A stretch of DNA of 51,330 nt from Deltaproteobacteria bacterium (GTDB lineage: Bacteria; Desulfobacterota; Desulfuromonadia; Geobacterales; Pseudopelobacteraceae). Positions within the stretch are counted from its first letter, which is position 1. Each line of letters starts with the position of its first letter. The stretch covers positions 1 to 51,330 of the forward strand of contig JAJYCS010000007.1 of the NCBI GenBank assembly GCA_021778115.1, given 5' to 3'. The notes beneath the pieces are model-generated. The model was given only the letters and a program-made list of their open reading frames with translations, did no database searches and had not been told where the DNA came from. Made by a program: the position numbers and the translations under genes. This document shows, one piece after another, positions 36,341 to 43,939 of this stretch.

Positions 36341-37545
36341 CCTCCATGACCGATGAGACTGACAACGTCAGGGTGGATGCCGTCCTGGTGGTGGAGGACG
36401 ATCCGGGACATGCCGAGCTGCTTGTTCGTGGCTTTGAGGGGGTTGCCGGGTTCGATCTGACGGTGGTGGCATCGATCCGGGAGGCGAGGGAGGCGGTCGT
36501 CGCGGCAATGCCCGACCTGGTACTCACCGATTATCTGCTGCCCGACGGAGCTGGCAAAGATCTCCTGGCGATCGTGGCTGGGCAGTGTCCAGTCCTGGTC
36601 ATGACCTCCCACGGCAGTGAGCAGATCGCCGTTGACCTGATGAAGGCCGGCGCCCTGGATTATGTGGTAAAATCCCCCGACAGCTTCGATACCATGCCGC
36701 AGATCGTACGGCGGGGGCTGCGGGAGTGGCGTCTGCAACACGCCCATCAGAAGACCACGGAGGAACTGGCTCGGATGAACGCCAATCTCGAACAGCGGGT
36801 GCAAGATGAGGTGGCGAAGAACCTTGAAAAGGATCGGCTGCTGGCCCATCAGGCCCGTCTGGCAGCCATGGGGGAGATGCTGCGGGACATCGCCCATCAG
36901 TGGCGACAGCCGCTGAACAATATCGCGGTGATTCTGCAGAATCTCTGTATGGAGAACGAGAGCGGCGAGCTGACGGTCCCCTCATGTCGTACCCAGGTGG
37001 CCCTCTGTTTGGAGGCCCTCAACTACCTCTCACGGACCATCGACGAGTTTCGTACTTTCTATCAGCCGGATCGTGACCAGCAGCCGTTTGAGCTGGGCGA
37101 TGCCGCTGCTGCTGCGGCACACCTGACCCGTCCTTCTCTTGAGGCCCACGGCATCACCCTGCAGGTGGTGATCGAGGGGCCCGTGCAGGTCTTCGGGTAC
37201 CGCAATGAGTTGGTGAATGCGGTGATGAACCTTCTCAACAACGCCCATGAGGCGATCCTTGACCATGGTGGAGGTGATGCCGCCATTACGGTTACGGTGG
37301 GACGCCACGGCGATCAGGCGTACCTCTCGGTCCGGGATACCGGTGGCGGGGTGCAACCGTCCATTGTTGACAAGATCTTCGACCCCTATTTTACCACCAA
37401 GTTCAAGTCCCAGGGGACCGGTATCGGCCTTTACATGGTCAAGGTCATTGTCGAATCCGGCATGGGGGGCAGCATAACCCTCCATAACTCCCCTGTCGGC
37501 GCAGAGTTTCTGATAACGATCCCCTGTGTGGCGCCACCTCCCTGA
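36337..37545 (+). CDS. Receiver-histidine kinase (REC-HisKA-HATPase)
   Basis: A 402-residue soluble kinase with an N-terminal receiver (Asp65 in LVLTDYLLP), a coiled coil, and a histidine kinase of the HisKA class with His187 (DIAHQWRQPLNN) and HATPase boxes NLLNNAHEAI, DTGGGV, FDPYFTTK and GTGIGLYM. The GTG at 36337 overlaps the response-regulator stop by four bases; ATG 36346 is the alternative start. A receiver before a kinase lets it be turned on or off by the upstream kinase. No DNA-binding output is encoded in this unit. Confidence 0.93.
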   Translation: MTSMTDETDNVRVDAVLVVEDDPGHAELLVRGFEGVAGFDLTVVASIREAREAVVAAMPDLVLTDYLLPDGAGKDLLAIVAGQCPVLVMTSHGSEQIAVDLMKAGALDYVVKSPDSFDTMPQIVRRGLREWRLQHAHQKTTEELARMNANLEQRVQDEVAKNLEKDRLLAHQARLAAMGEMLRDIAHQWRQPLNNIAVILQNLCMENESGELTVPSCRTQVALCLEALNYLSRTIDEFRTFYQPDRDQQPFELGDAAAAAAHLTRPSLEAHGITLQVVIEGPVQVFGYRNELVNAVMNLLNNAHEAILDHGGGDAAITVTVGRHGDQAYLSVRDTGGGVQPSIVDKIFDPYFTTKFKSQGTGIGLYMVKVIVESGMGGSITLHNSPVGAEFLITIPCVAPPP

Positions 37546-37609
37546 TCGACCTCGTTGCATCAACCCTCAGCCTGCTCACTGTCCACGTTCTGGCCCCCGA
37601 AGATCGTCT

Positions 37610-37711
37610 GTTGCATTGTGCAACGACGTTGTGCTCTGTTGCAGTTTTAGCTGATTTCGTAAAATCGGATAGTTACACTTGATGTATCCGATTTTTGTTG
37701 CATAAGCAACA
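37610..37711. promoter_or_regulatory. Cluster of GTTGC dyads in the 337-bp gap before the small-protein pair
   Basis: Two inverted repeats, GTTGCA-N3-TGCAAC (37610-37624) and TGTTGC-N4-GCAACA (37696-37711), and a TGTTGCA half-site (37637-37643) between them. Such dyads are the usual form of enhancer sites for activators of sigma-54 promoters, but the protein is not identified. The rest of the gap is AT-rich and codes for nothing recognisable. Confidence 0.5.
37661..37696 (+). terminator. Terminator of the haem kinase operon
   Basis: An 11-base-pair stem AAAATCGGATA/TATCCGATTTT with a 13-base loop, ending in a T run (37691-37696). It is AT-rich but perfectly paired and lies about 115 bases after the receiver-kinase stop. 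Confidence 0.55.
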
Positions 37712-37732
37712 TGCCGAACGGAATCGGTGGTT

Positions 37733-37749
37733 CTGGGGCCAGAATGGCT
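37733..37749 (+). promoter_or_regulatory. Candidate sigma-54 promoter of the small-protein pair
   Basis: CTGGGGCCAGAATGGCT keeps the essential GG and GC exactly ten bases apart and matches 10 of 14 informative positions of the -24/-12 consensus. It lies about 30 bp downstream of the nearest GTTGC dyad. A TATAAT at 37766-37771 without a good -35 is an alternative. Confidence 0.35.
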
Positions 37750-37882
37750 CTAATTCACATAAACGTATAATATAATTATATTTTTATTTTTTATCGATGG
37801 TTGCACAGACTTTGGCATGCTCTGTGTAATATAGTCTGGCAAGAAGTCACCAATCACCATCCCCATACAAAGGAGAACGACC

Positions 37883-38035
37883 ATGAAAGCGAAAAACAAC
37901 TTCTCAACGCTGGTAGCAGAAACCACCGCCCGCGGCAGCCTGGCCGTCTTTGCCGGTGTCACCATCTTCCTGGCCGGTTTCGTCACCTGGTCGGCAGCCA
38001 GTGCGGTAGGCGCCATCGTCCATCTCTTCAGCTAA
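37883..38035 (+). CDS. Small membrane protein A of a tandem pair (50 aa)
   Basis: Begins MKAKNNFSTLVAETTARG and continues into one hydrophobic helix (about residues 19-46, with SLAVFAGVTIFLAGF and TWSAASAV), ending HLFS. AAAGGAG is well placed before the ATG. The next gene encodes a relative that shares MKAK, LAV(x)AGV, AG, V(x)W(x)A(x)S and a final (L)xS. I know no function; it is probably an inner-membrane peptide. The codon choice matches the neighbouring genes, and the start, Shine-Dalgarno and partner make a real gene likely. Confidence 0.75.
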   Translation: MKAKNNFSTLVAETTARGSLAVFAGVTIFLAGFVTWSAASAVGAIVHLFS

Positions 38036-38103
38036 CAGACAACGGCAGACAAGGATACAAAGACTCCGCCCTGTAGCGGACCCCCTACGAAAGGAGCTTC
38101 ACC

Positions 38104-38250
38104 ATGAAGGCAAAAGTTAGTTACTCTGATCTTGATGATCGCAAATATATCGGCAAGGTGCTGGCGGTAGCCGGCGTGTTTGCCGCCGGCGCAGGGTTGG
38201 CCGTGGCTTGGCCCGCACTTAGCCACATAGCCCTGCGGCTCGTAAGCTGA
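38104..38250 (+). CDS. Small membrane protein B of a tandem pair (48 aa)
   Basis: Begins MKAKVSYSDLDDRKYIGK and then one helix (about residues 18-45, VLAVAGVFAAGAGLAVAW), ending RLVS. Its leader (GAAAGGAGcttcaccATG) resembles that of the first gene, 68 bases upstream. The shared MKAK start and aligned helix suggest a duplicated gene pair. A terminator follows at 38278. Function unknown. Confidence 0.75.
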   Translation: MKAKVSYSDLDDRKYIGKVLAVAGVFAAGAGLAVAWPALSHIALRLVS

Positions 38251-38277
38251 CGGCACCGCTTCTCATTGCTGTACAAG

Positions 38278-38304
38278 AAAAAAGGCCCCGTGGGGGCCTT
38301 TTTC
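38278..38304. terminator. Bidirectional terminator between small-protein pair and acyl-CoA genes
   Basis: A stem of AAAAAAGGCCCC and GGGGCCTTTTTC with a three-base loop, flanked by A and T runs on both sides. It can stop the plus-strand small-protein transcript and also the minus-strand beta-oxidation transcript that ends at 38433. Confidence 0.88.
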
Positions 38305-38432
38305 TGTTGGAACAGGCAGGGGGTCCGTAGGGCGCGTGTCAGGTCGCCAGCTGCATGACGCTTTCACCCTTTTGATCGCTCTGTGGTACCGCCTTCTGCT
38401 GCCGCTGCGAACTGCTTTTAGGCCGTCGGAGA

Positions 38433-39572
38433 TCAGGCAAGCAGCATCTTCGAGATCACCACCCGCTGCACCTCGTTGGTCCCCTCGTAGATCTCGGTGA
38501 TCTTGGCATCACGATACATCCGCTCCACCTCATAGTCGCAGATGAAACCGTAGCCGCCGTGGATCTGGATCGCTTCCTTGGTGACAAAGGTGGCGGCCTC
38601 TGAGGCCAGCATCTTGCACATGGCCGATTCCATGGCGTAGTTCAGATGGGCATCCTTCATGCAAGCTGCCTTGTACGTCACCAGTTTGCTGCTCTCAATC
38701 CGGGCGTACATGTCGGCCAGCTTGAACTGGATCGCCTGCAGTTCACTGATCGGCTTGCCGAACTGTTTCCGTTCCTTGGCATAGGCCAGGGCCCGTTCAA
38801 AGGCGCCTTCGGCAATCCCCAGCCCCTGCGCGGCGATGCCGATCCGGCCGCCGTTCAAGGTGTCCATGGCGATCTTGAATCCCTGCCCCTCCTGCCCTAG
38901 CAGGTTTTCTGCCGGGATCCGCACCTCGTCCAGGGCAAAGGCGGTGGTATAGGTGCCACGGATACCCATCTTGTTCTCGTGTTTGAGGATGGAGACGCCG
39001 GGGGAGGTGAGATCCACGATAAAGGCCGATACCCCCTTGTGTTTCAAGGTCTTATCGTGGGTGGCGAACAGGACGCCGGTACCCAGGTAGCCGCCGTTGG
39101 TGATGAAGATCTTGGAACCGTTGATGACGTACCCATCACCCTCTTTGCGGTAACTGGTGGTGATGGCGCCGGCGTCGCTGCCGGCGTCCGGCTCGGTGAG
39201 CAGGATGCAGCCTATCTTGCTGCCGCTGTTCAGGTCGGGCAGCCACCGCCTCTTCTGGGCTTCCGTGCCGAAGGTGTCGATGGGGCCGCAGGCAAGCGAG
39301 GTGTGGGCCGAGATCAGGACCCCGCTGGATCCGCAGGCCTTGGAGACCTCCTCGATGACGATGACGTAGGAGAGCATGTCCAGGCCGGACCCACCGTATT
39401 CGGCAGGGAGGTAGCTCCCCAGGAATCCCATCTCACCCATTTTCCGCACCAGCTCGTCTGGTATGGCGTGTTGTTCGTCGATCCGGGCGGCGATCGGTTT
39501 GATCTCCTTGGCGACAAAATCCCGCACCGCATCCTGTAATACCCTGTGATCCTGGCTCAGTTGAAAGTTCAT
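38433..39572 (-). CDS. Short-chain (butyryl-CoA type) acyl-CoA dehydrogenase
   Basis: FAD enzyme oxidising acyl-CoA to enoyl-CoA. The 379-residue protein has LLTEPDAGSDAGAITTSYRK, a GSKIFITNG lid segment and the catalytic-base motif EIYEGTNEVQR near the C-terminus, where short-chain dehydrogenases carry the glutamate. It is the last gene of the minus-strand set of five, so it takes part in butyryl-CoA or similar oxidation. No etfAB is present in the window, so the electron acceptor is encoded elsewhere. Confidence 0.94.
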   Translation of the reverse strand: MNFQLSQDHRVLQDAVRDFVAKEIKPIAARIDEQHAIPDELVRKMGEMGFLGSYLPAEYGGSGLDMLSYVIVIEEVSKACGSSGVLISAHTSLACGPIDTFGTEAQKRRWLPDLNSGSKIGCILLTEPDAGSDAGAITTSYRKEGDGYVINGSKIFITNGGYLGTGVLFATHDKTLKHKGVSAFIVDLTSPGVSILKHENKMGIRGTYTTAFALDEVRIPAENLLGQEGQGFKIAMDTLNGGRIGIAAQGLGIAEGAFERALAYAKERKQFGKPISELQAIQFKLADMYARIESSKLVTYKAACMKDAHLNYAMESAMCKMLASEAATFVTKEAIQIHGGYGFICDYEVERMYRDAKITEIYEGTNEVQRVVISKMLLA

Positions 39573-39590
39573 CGCGGTTCCCCTCCTTGG

Positions 39591-40370
39591 TCAGTGATGG
39601 CAAAACGCCGCCTTGCGTTTCTCGATAAAGGCCGTCATCCCCTCGTTCTGATCCGCAGTGGCAAAGAGGAGGCCGAACAGTGCCGCCTCGTACCGAAAAC
39701 CATCTTCCTTGCTCATCTGCAGGCCGTTGGTGATGGCGTCCTTGGCCGATGCCACCCCGCATCGGCCGGTGGCGGCGATGGCCGCCGCCGTTGCACGTGA
39801 TTGTTCCAGCAGCTCTTCCGGTTCGCAGACCCGGTTGACGATCCCCCAGGTCAGGGCCTCATCGGCGTTGATCATCCGGCCGGTGAAGATCAACTCCTTG
39901 GCGCGGTTGGGGCCGATCAGGCGGCTCAGATTCTGGGTGCCGCCAAAACCGGGCATGATCCCCAGGGTCACCTCAGGAAACCCCAGTCTTGCCTTGCTTG
40001 AGGCGTAGATATAGTCGCAGGCAAGGGCCAGTTCCAGTCCCCCCCCCAGGGCAAAACCGTTCACCGCAGCGATGACCGGTGTGGTCATCCGCTCCATGCT
40101 CAGCATCAGGTGCTGTCCGGCGCGGGCAAAGGCGGTGGCCTCGGTGGGTGACATGGGGGCCATCTGTTTGATGTCTGCCCCGGCGACAAATGCCTTGCCG
40201 GTGCCGGTGAGGATGATGGCTGCAACCCCTTGATCAGCTTCCAGTTCCTGCAGGGCGGCGGCAAGCTCCCGCAGCAGTCCGCTGTGCAGGGAGTTCAGGG
40301 TCTCCGGGCTGTTTATGGTGAGTGTGGCGAGGCCATCGGCCTGCTCAAGCAGCAGAGAGGGGTAACTCAT
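39591..40370 (-). CDS. Enoyl-CoA hydratase (crotonase)
   Basis: Adds water to enoyl-CoA to form 3-hydroxyacyl-CoA. A 259-residue crotonase with the oxyanion-hole segments AFVAGADIKQM and ALGGGLELALACDYIYAS, and the catalytic Glu in GFPEVTLGIMPGFGGTQ. ATG 40370 (MSYPSLLLEQ) is chosen because GGAAG lies six bases before it; an ATG two codons earlier overlaps that Shine-Dalgarno. It lies 18 bases upstream of the dehydrogenase gene. Confidence 0.93.
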   Translation of the reverse strand: MSYPSLLLEQADGLATLTINSPETLNSLHSGLLRELAAALQELEADQGVAAIILTGTGKAFVAGADIKQMAPMSPTEATAFARAGQHLMLSMERMTTPVIAAVNGFALGGGLELALACDYIYASSKARLGFPEVTLGIMPGFGGTQNLSRLIGPNRAKELIFTGRMINADEALTWGIVNRVCEPEELLEQSRATAAAIAATGRCGVASAKDAITNGLQMSKEDGFRYEAALFGLLFATADQNEGMTAFIEKRKAAFCHH

Positions 40371-40383
40371 CGGCATCTTCCTT

Positions 40384-41232
40384 TCATGGGTAGCTGTAGA
40401 AGCCTTTGCCGGCCTTTTTCCCCAGGTGGCCGGCATTGACCATCTTCACCAGCAGCGGGCAGGGGCGGTACTTGGGGTCTTTGAAACCGTCATAGAGGAC
40501 ATTGGCGATGGCCAGCACGGTATCGAGACCGATAAAGTCGGCCAGGGTCAGAGGGCCCATCGGCTGATTGGTGCCGAGTTTCATCCCCTTGTCAATATCT
40601 TCGACGCTCGCGATCCCCTCATACAGGGCAAAGATCGCCTCATTTATCATCGGTATCAGGATGCGATTGACGATAAAACCCGGATAGTCCTGGGAGACGG
40701 CCAACTCTTTTCCCAGTTTTTCCACCAGCTCCGAGGTGACCTGAAAGGTCTCATCGCTGGTGGCGTGGCCCCTGATGACCTCCACCAACCCCATAACCGG
40801 TACCGGGTTCATAAAGTGCATCCCGATCACCTTTTCAGGTCGGCAGGTGGCAGCGGCGATCCTGGTGATCGGGATGGAGGAGGTGTTAGAGGCCAGATAG
40901 GCATCCGGTTTGATGATGCGGTCCAGTTGCCTGAACAGCTCAAGTTTAAGTGCCTCGATTTCAGTGACCGCTTCCACGGCGAAATCCGCCCGGGCCAGCT
41001 CCTGCATCTGCACGGTCGTCGTGATCCTCTCCATGGTCTGAGAAACCAGTTCCAGAGGGATGCTCCCTTTTTTCGCCTGACGCTGCAGGTTGTTCTCAAT
41101 GCTTGTCAGCGCCTTTGTCAGCTGCTTGTCAGAGATATCGTAGAGCAGCACCTGATAGCCACACTGCCCAAAGACATGGGCTATACCGTTACCCATCTGA
41201 CCGGCGCCAAGAACGGCAATAGTTGTGATCAT
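40384..41232 (-). CDS. 3-Hydroxybutyryl-CoA dehydrogenase
   Basis: Oxidises 3-hydroxyacyl-CoA to 3-oxoacyl-CoA with NAD(P). The 282-residue protein has the Rossmann start VLGAGQMGNGIAHVFGQCG, the catalytic His in GMHFMNPVPVM, and the C-terminal helical domain with NRILIPMINEAIFALYEG. ATG 41232 was chosen for the downstream-positioned Rossmann motif and the AAAGGGG before it. It follows thiolase by 16 bases. Confidence 0.95.
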   Translation of the reverse strand: MITTIAVLGAGQMGNGIAHVFGQCGYQVLLYDISDKQLTKALTSIENNLQRQAKKGSIPLELVSQTMERITTTVQMQELARADFAVEAVTEIEALKLELFRQLDRIIKPDAYLASNTSSIPITRIAAATCRPEKVIGMHFMNPVPVMGLVEVIRGHATSDETFQVTSELVEKLGKELAVSQDYPGFIVNRILIPMINEAIFALYEGIASVEDIDKGMKLGTNQPMGPLTLADFIGLDTVLAIANVLYDGFKDPKYRPCPLLVKMVNAGHLGKKAGKGFYSYP

Positions 41233-41248
41233 CACATGTTCCCCTTTC

Positions 41249-42427
41249 TCAGAGGCGCTCAAAAATAACCGCCACCGCCTCGCCACCGCCGATGCAGAGC
41301 GTGGCCAGGCCGTATCGGAGCTGCCGTCGCTTAAGTTCTCTGATTACGGTCATAGCCAGACGGGCGCCGCTTGCCCCGATCGGATGGCCGATGGCACAGG
41401 CCCCGCCGTTAACGTTGACCTTCTCACCAGGGATGTTATGGGCCTTCATCGCCAGCAGGGGTACCGAGGCGAAGGCCTCATTGATCTCGAAGAGATCGAT
41501 AGCTCCCACCGCCAGACCCGCCTTTGCGCAGACCTTGGCGATGGCGCCGATCGGAGCCTCGGGGAACTCATCCGGATGTCTGCTTTCCGTTGCCTGTGCC
41601 ACGATACGTGCCGTAGGCGTCAGGTTCCAGGAATGTATCGCCGCTTCTCCGGCCAAAAGCAGCATGGCAGCCCCATCGTTGATGCTTGAGGCGTTCCCGG
41701 CAGTAATGGTGCCATCTTTGCGGAATACCGGTTTCAGTGTCCCCAGACGTTCAAAATCAACTTTGAATGGCTCTTCATCTTCCGCAATGGGGGTTTCGAC
41801 CCCCTTCACCTGTTTAAGGACGGTGGCGATTTCATCACTGAAAAGCCCCTCCCGCACTGCTGCCTGGGCCTTCTGGTAGGAGGCACGGGCGAAGGTGTCC
41901 TGTGCATCACGGCTTAAACTGTTGCGCGCCGCACTTGCCTCGCCGATCTCACCCATATGGCGTCCGGTGTACGGGTCAGTCAGCCCGTCAAAAAGCATCA
42001 GGTCAACCAGTTCTCCGTTGCCCATCCGGTAACCGGTGCGCGCCTTTTTCAAAAAATGGGGGGCCAACGACATGCTCTCCATCCCCCCGGCGATTACTAC
42101 AGCGGAGTCGCCAAGCCGTATCGCATCCGCTCCCAGCATCACCGCCTTCAGGCCGCTGCCGCATACCTTGTTGATGGTCAAGGCCGATACTCGATCGGGG
42201 ATGCCGGCGTTACGCATGGCTTGGCGGGCGGGGGCCTGTCCACACCCTCCCGCAAGCACCTGACCGATAATCACCTCGTCAACGGCATCTCCAGGAAGTC
42301 CTATCGATGCAAGCAGGGTGGTAATGGCAGTACTGCCCAACACTGTTGCCGGTATATCGCTCAACGCGCCTCCGAACGAGCCGAAGGGGGTTCTTTTTCC
42401 CGCTACAACATAGATATCTTTTGTCAT
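41249..42427 (-). CDS. Acetyl-CoA acetyltransferase (thiolase)
   Basis: Thiolysis of acetoacetyl-CoA to two acetyl-CoA, or the reverse. The 392-residue protein has the nucleophile in TINKVCGSGLKA, the His in GGACAIGHPIGASGAR and the second Cys in TLCIGGGEAVAV. ATG 42427 has GGAGGTAG upstream. Together with the next three genes it forms a complete C4 beta-oxidation set. Confidence 0.95.
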   Translation of the reverse strand: MTKDIYVVAGKRTPFGSFGGALSDIPATVLGSTAITTLLASIGLPGDAVDEVIIGQVLAGGCGQAPARQAMRNAGIPDRVSALTINKVCGSGLKAVMLGADAIRLGDSAVVIAGGMESMSLAPHFLKKARTGYRMGNGELVDLMLFDGLTDPYTGRHMGEIGEASAARNSLSRDAQDTFARASYQKAQAAVREGLFSDEIATVLKQVKGVETPIAEDEEPFKVDFERLGTLKPVFRKDGTITAGNASSINDGAAMLLLAGEAAIHSWNLTPTARIVAQATESRHPDEFPEAPIGAIAKVCAKAGLAVGAIDLFEINEAFASVPLLAMKAHNIPGEKVNVNGGACAIGHPIGASGARLAMTVIRELKRRQLRYGLATLCIGGGEAVAVIFERL

Positions 42428-42461
42428 CGGTGGCTACCTCCTGATGGTCGTTTGTCACACA

Positions 42462-43016
42462 TCACAGGCCCGCCTGCTGGAGCGTGAACTCCCATGCACA
42501 CCAGAATTCAGCGGGGTGCGGGTCAGGGGGGCATGCGATACATCGTGTGGCGATACGGGGATCGATTGTCCTGGCAAATTCGCTGTACTCGACGATGCCG
42601 ACGGATTTGCAGGGGTGATCAGAGAGCCCCTTGCGGGTGCGTGCTGCCTGGACTCTACAATCAAGCATCCTGAATACCACCCTGGTTTCGCTCAACTCAC
42701 TGCACTCCTGCAGGTTCAAACGGGCGTAAAAACGGTGCTTCAGGCATTCAACCAGGGCTGGAATCCCGCCACCTGGTCCTATGCCAAGACGCTCCATGAT
42801 CCGTTTTGCTTCGATCACGGTGAAGTGCCGCCAGGCCTCGATATCCGCCTCAACGGCCACCGCTATGCCGTAGCGTTGTTCAATTGCCTGAAACCAGAGC
42901 CCGTCATGGGCAAGCCAGTTTTTGGCATCGTCAACGATAATCCTGATCAGTTCTTCCTTGGTCAGTCCATACAAAAGACCGACCCCTTCATCTCCGGCCC
43001 GCTCGGCGCTCGACAT
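42462..43016 (-). CDS. Cys-rich DUF6125-like protein of the beta-oxidation cluster
   Basis: A 184-residue protein whose middle (LAHDGLWFQAIEQRYG, then AVEADIEAWRHFTVIEAKRI) resembles proteins I recall as DUF6125, related to ATC hydrolase-like proteins. It holds seven cysteines (from VECLK on, including CIAC and FWCAWEF), suggesting metal or Fe-S binding. ATG 43016 is preferred, with GGAGGT seven bases upstream; earlier starts lack one. It is the first gene of the acyl-CoA operon, 34 bases before thiolase. Its role in the pathway is unknown. Confidence 0.7.
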   Translation of the reverse strand: MSSAERAGDEGVGLLYGLTKEELIRIIVDDAKNWLAHDGLWFQAIEQRYGIAVAVEADIEAWRHFTVIEAKRIMERLGIGPGGGIPALVECLKHRFYARLNLQECSELSETRVVFRMLDCRVQAARTRKGLSDHPCKSVGIVEYSEFARTIDPRIATRCIACPPDPHPAEFWCAWEFTLQQAGL

Positions 43017-43093
43017 ACACCGTACCTCCAGTTCCGCTGCACATGATGCTGGCATCCCCATGTTTTGCGGTGTCGGTGGGGTTATACCTTGCG

Positions 43094-43110
43094 TTTACGT
43101 TAATGTCAAT
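43094..43110. promoter_or_regulatory. MerR-family operator 1 (LiuR-like)
   Basis: TTTACGTTAATGTCAAT resembles the dyad TTTACGTTAACGTAAA known for LiuR-type MerR regulators of branched-chain amino acid and acyl-CoA use. It lies 78 bp before the first gene of the acyl-CoA operon. Confidence 0.6.
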
Positions 43111-43194
43111 AACAACAGAAACATAATTCTATTCATATTTGAAAATTTTTTCATCTATTGTTATATATATGTTTTAACTGCTATTTTTTTATAT

Positions 43195-43211
43195 AACATC
43201 GTTGATGTAAA
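43195..43211. promoter_or_regulatory. MerR-family operator 2 (weaker, reverse orientation)
   Basis: Read on the minus strand the site is TTTACATCAACGATGTT, keeping TTTAC and AACG of the LiuR-type dyad. It lies in the AT-rich middle of the divergent region between the acyl-CoA operon and the regulator gene. Confidence 0.4.
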
Positions 43212-43252
43212 GTCGAGAAACTTGCGATCCGGTGCCATTCCAGGTATGTTTA

Positions 43253-43269
43253 TTTACGTTAAAGTCAAC
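43253..43269. promoter_or_regulatory. MerR-family operator 3 (LiuR-like)
   Basis: TTTACGTTAAAGTCAAC shares TTTACGTTAA-GTCAA with operator 1. It lies 47 bp before the start of the regulator gene, consistent with autoregulation. Confidence 0.6.
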
Positions 43270-43315
43270 GGATGGCACCGCTGGCGTCGTGGGTGCCGAT
43301 CAACATGGGGATACC

Positions 43316-43711
43316 ATGGAAGAAGAGACGGGCGGGGAACAGCAGGTCATCGCAATCGGTGAGCTCTGCGCGTTGTTGGGGATATCGACGCGGACGTTGC
43401 GTTACTGGGAGGAGGTTGGCATTATTGAGTCAGTTGAGCGGACCGACCGTGCCAACAGGGGCTATACCGACTATATGGTCAGGAGGATCAAGTTTATCCT
43501 GAAACTCAAGGAACTTGGCCTCACCATCAGAGAGATGCAGCAACTGTATGAGCTCTATGGGGATGCCAAAAAGACCGACAAGATGCTACCTGAACTGCTG
43601 AGCATCTTTGACCGGCATGTGGCGATGATTGATGAGAAGATGGTAAAGCTGGGGACGCTGCGTAACGAGATCGTCGAGTATCGACTAAAAATTGTGTCAA
43701 AGCCTTTCTAA
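43316..43711 (+). CDS. MerR-family regulator of the acyl-CoA cluster (LiuR-like)
   Basis: A 131-residue MerR protein with a winged helix (IGELCALLGISTRTLRYWEE, then RANRGYTDYMVRRI) and a coiled-coil dimer region (about 85-125) but no Cys pattern for metal sensing. This is the form of LiuR and related regulators of acyl-CoA catabolism. ATG 43316 follows GGGGAT. It is divergent from the beta-oxidation operon, with two close LiuR-like dyads in between, so it probably controls both. The effector is unknown. Confidence 0.88.
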   Translation: MEEETGGEQQVIAIGELCALLGISTRTLRYWEEVGIIESVERTDRANRGYTDYMVRRIKFILKLKELGLTIREMQQLYELYGDAKKTDKMLPELLSIFDRHVAMIDEKMVKLGTLRNEIVEYRLKIVSKPF

Positions 43712-43816
43712 TGCGTATCTGCAGGACAAAAAGTAAGGGGCTAGCCGTTTTGGATAGAGGATTGCATCTAAAGCACACATTAAAGTAGCAATACATGTTC
43801 TGCACAAGAATTTTAC

Positions 43817-43835
43817 CAACCATTCGAAATGGTTG
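43817..43835. promoter_or_regulatory. Palindrome upstream of hsdM
   Basis: CAACCATT-CGA-AATGGTTG has perfect eight-base arms and lies about 105 bp before the hsdM start, in a 228-bp AT-rich gap. There is no T run, so an operator is more likely than a terminator. The binding protein is unknown. Confidence 0.4.
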
Positions 43836-43939
43836 TGGTATTTGGTCATATGTGCTTTGCATCACAGTTTCTGGGTGTGCTATAGACCGCTACAAGATAA
43901 AAATTACAAATCAATATTACATCTGAACATCGAGATGAT

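Noticed and set aside
38336-38430. Minus-strand frame after the acyl-CoA dehydrogenase stop reading SSSQRQQKAVPQSDQKGE
   Set aside because: Protein-like and ending in TGA, but it has no usable start or ribosome-binding site and overlaps no recognisable family; it may be a remnant but cannot be supported.
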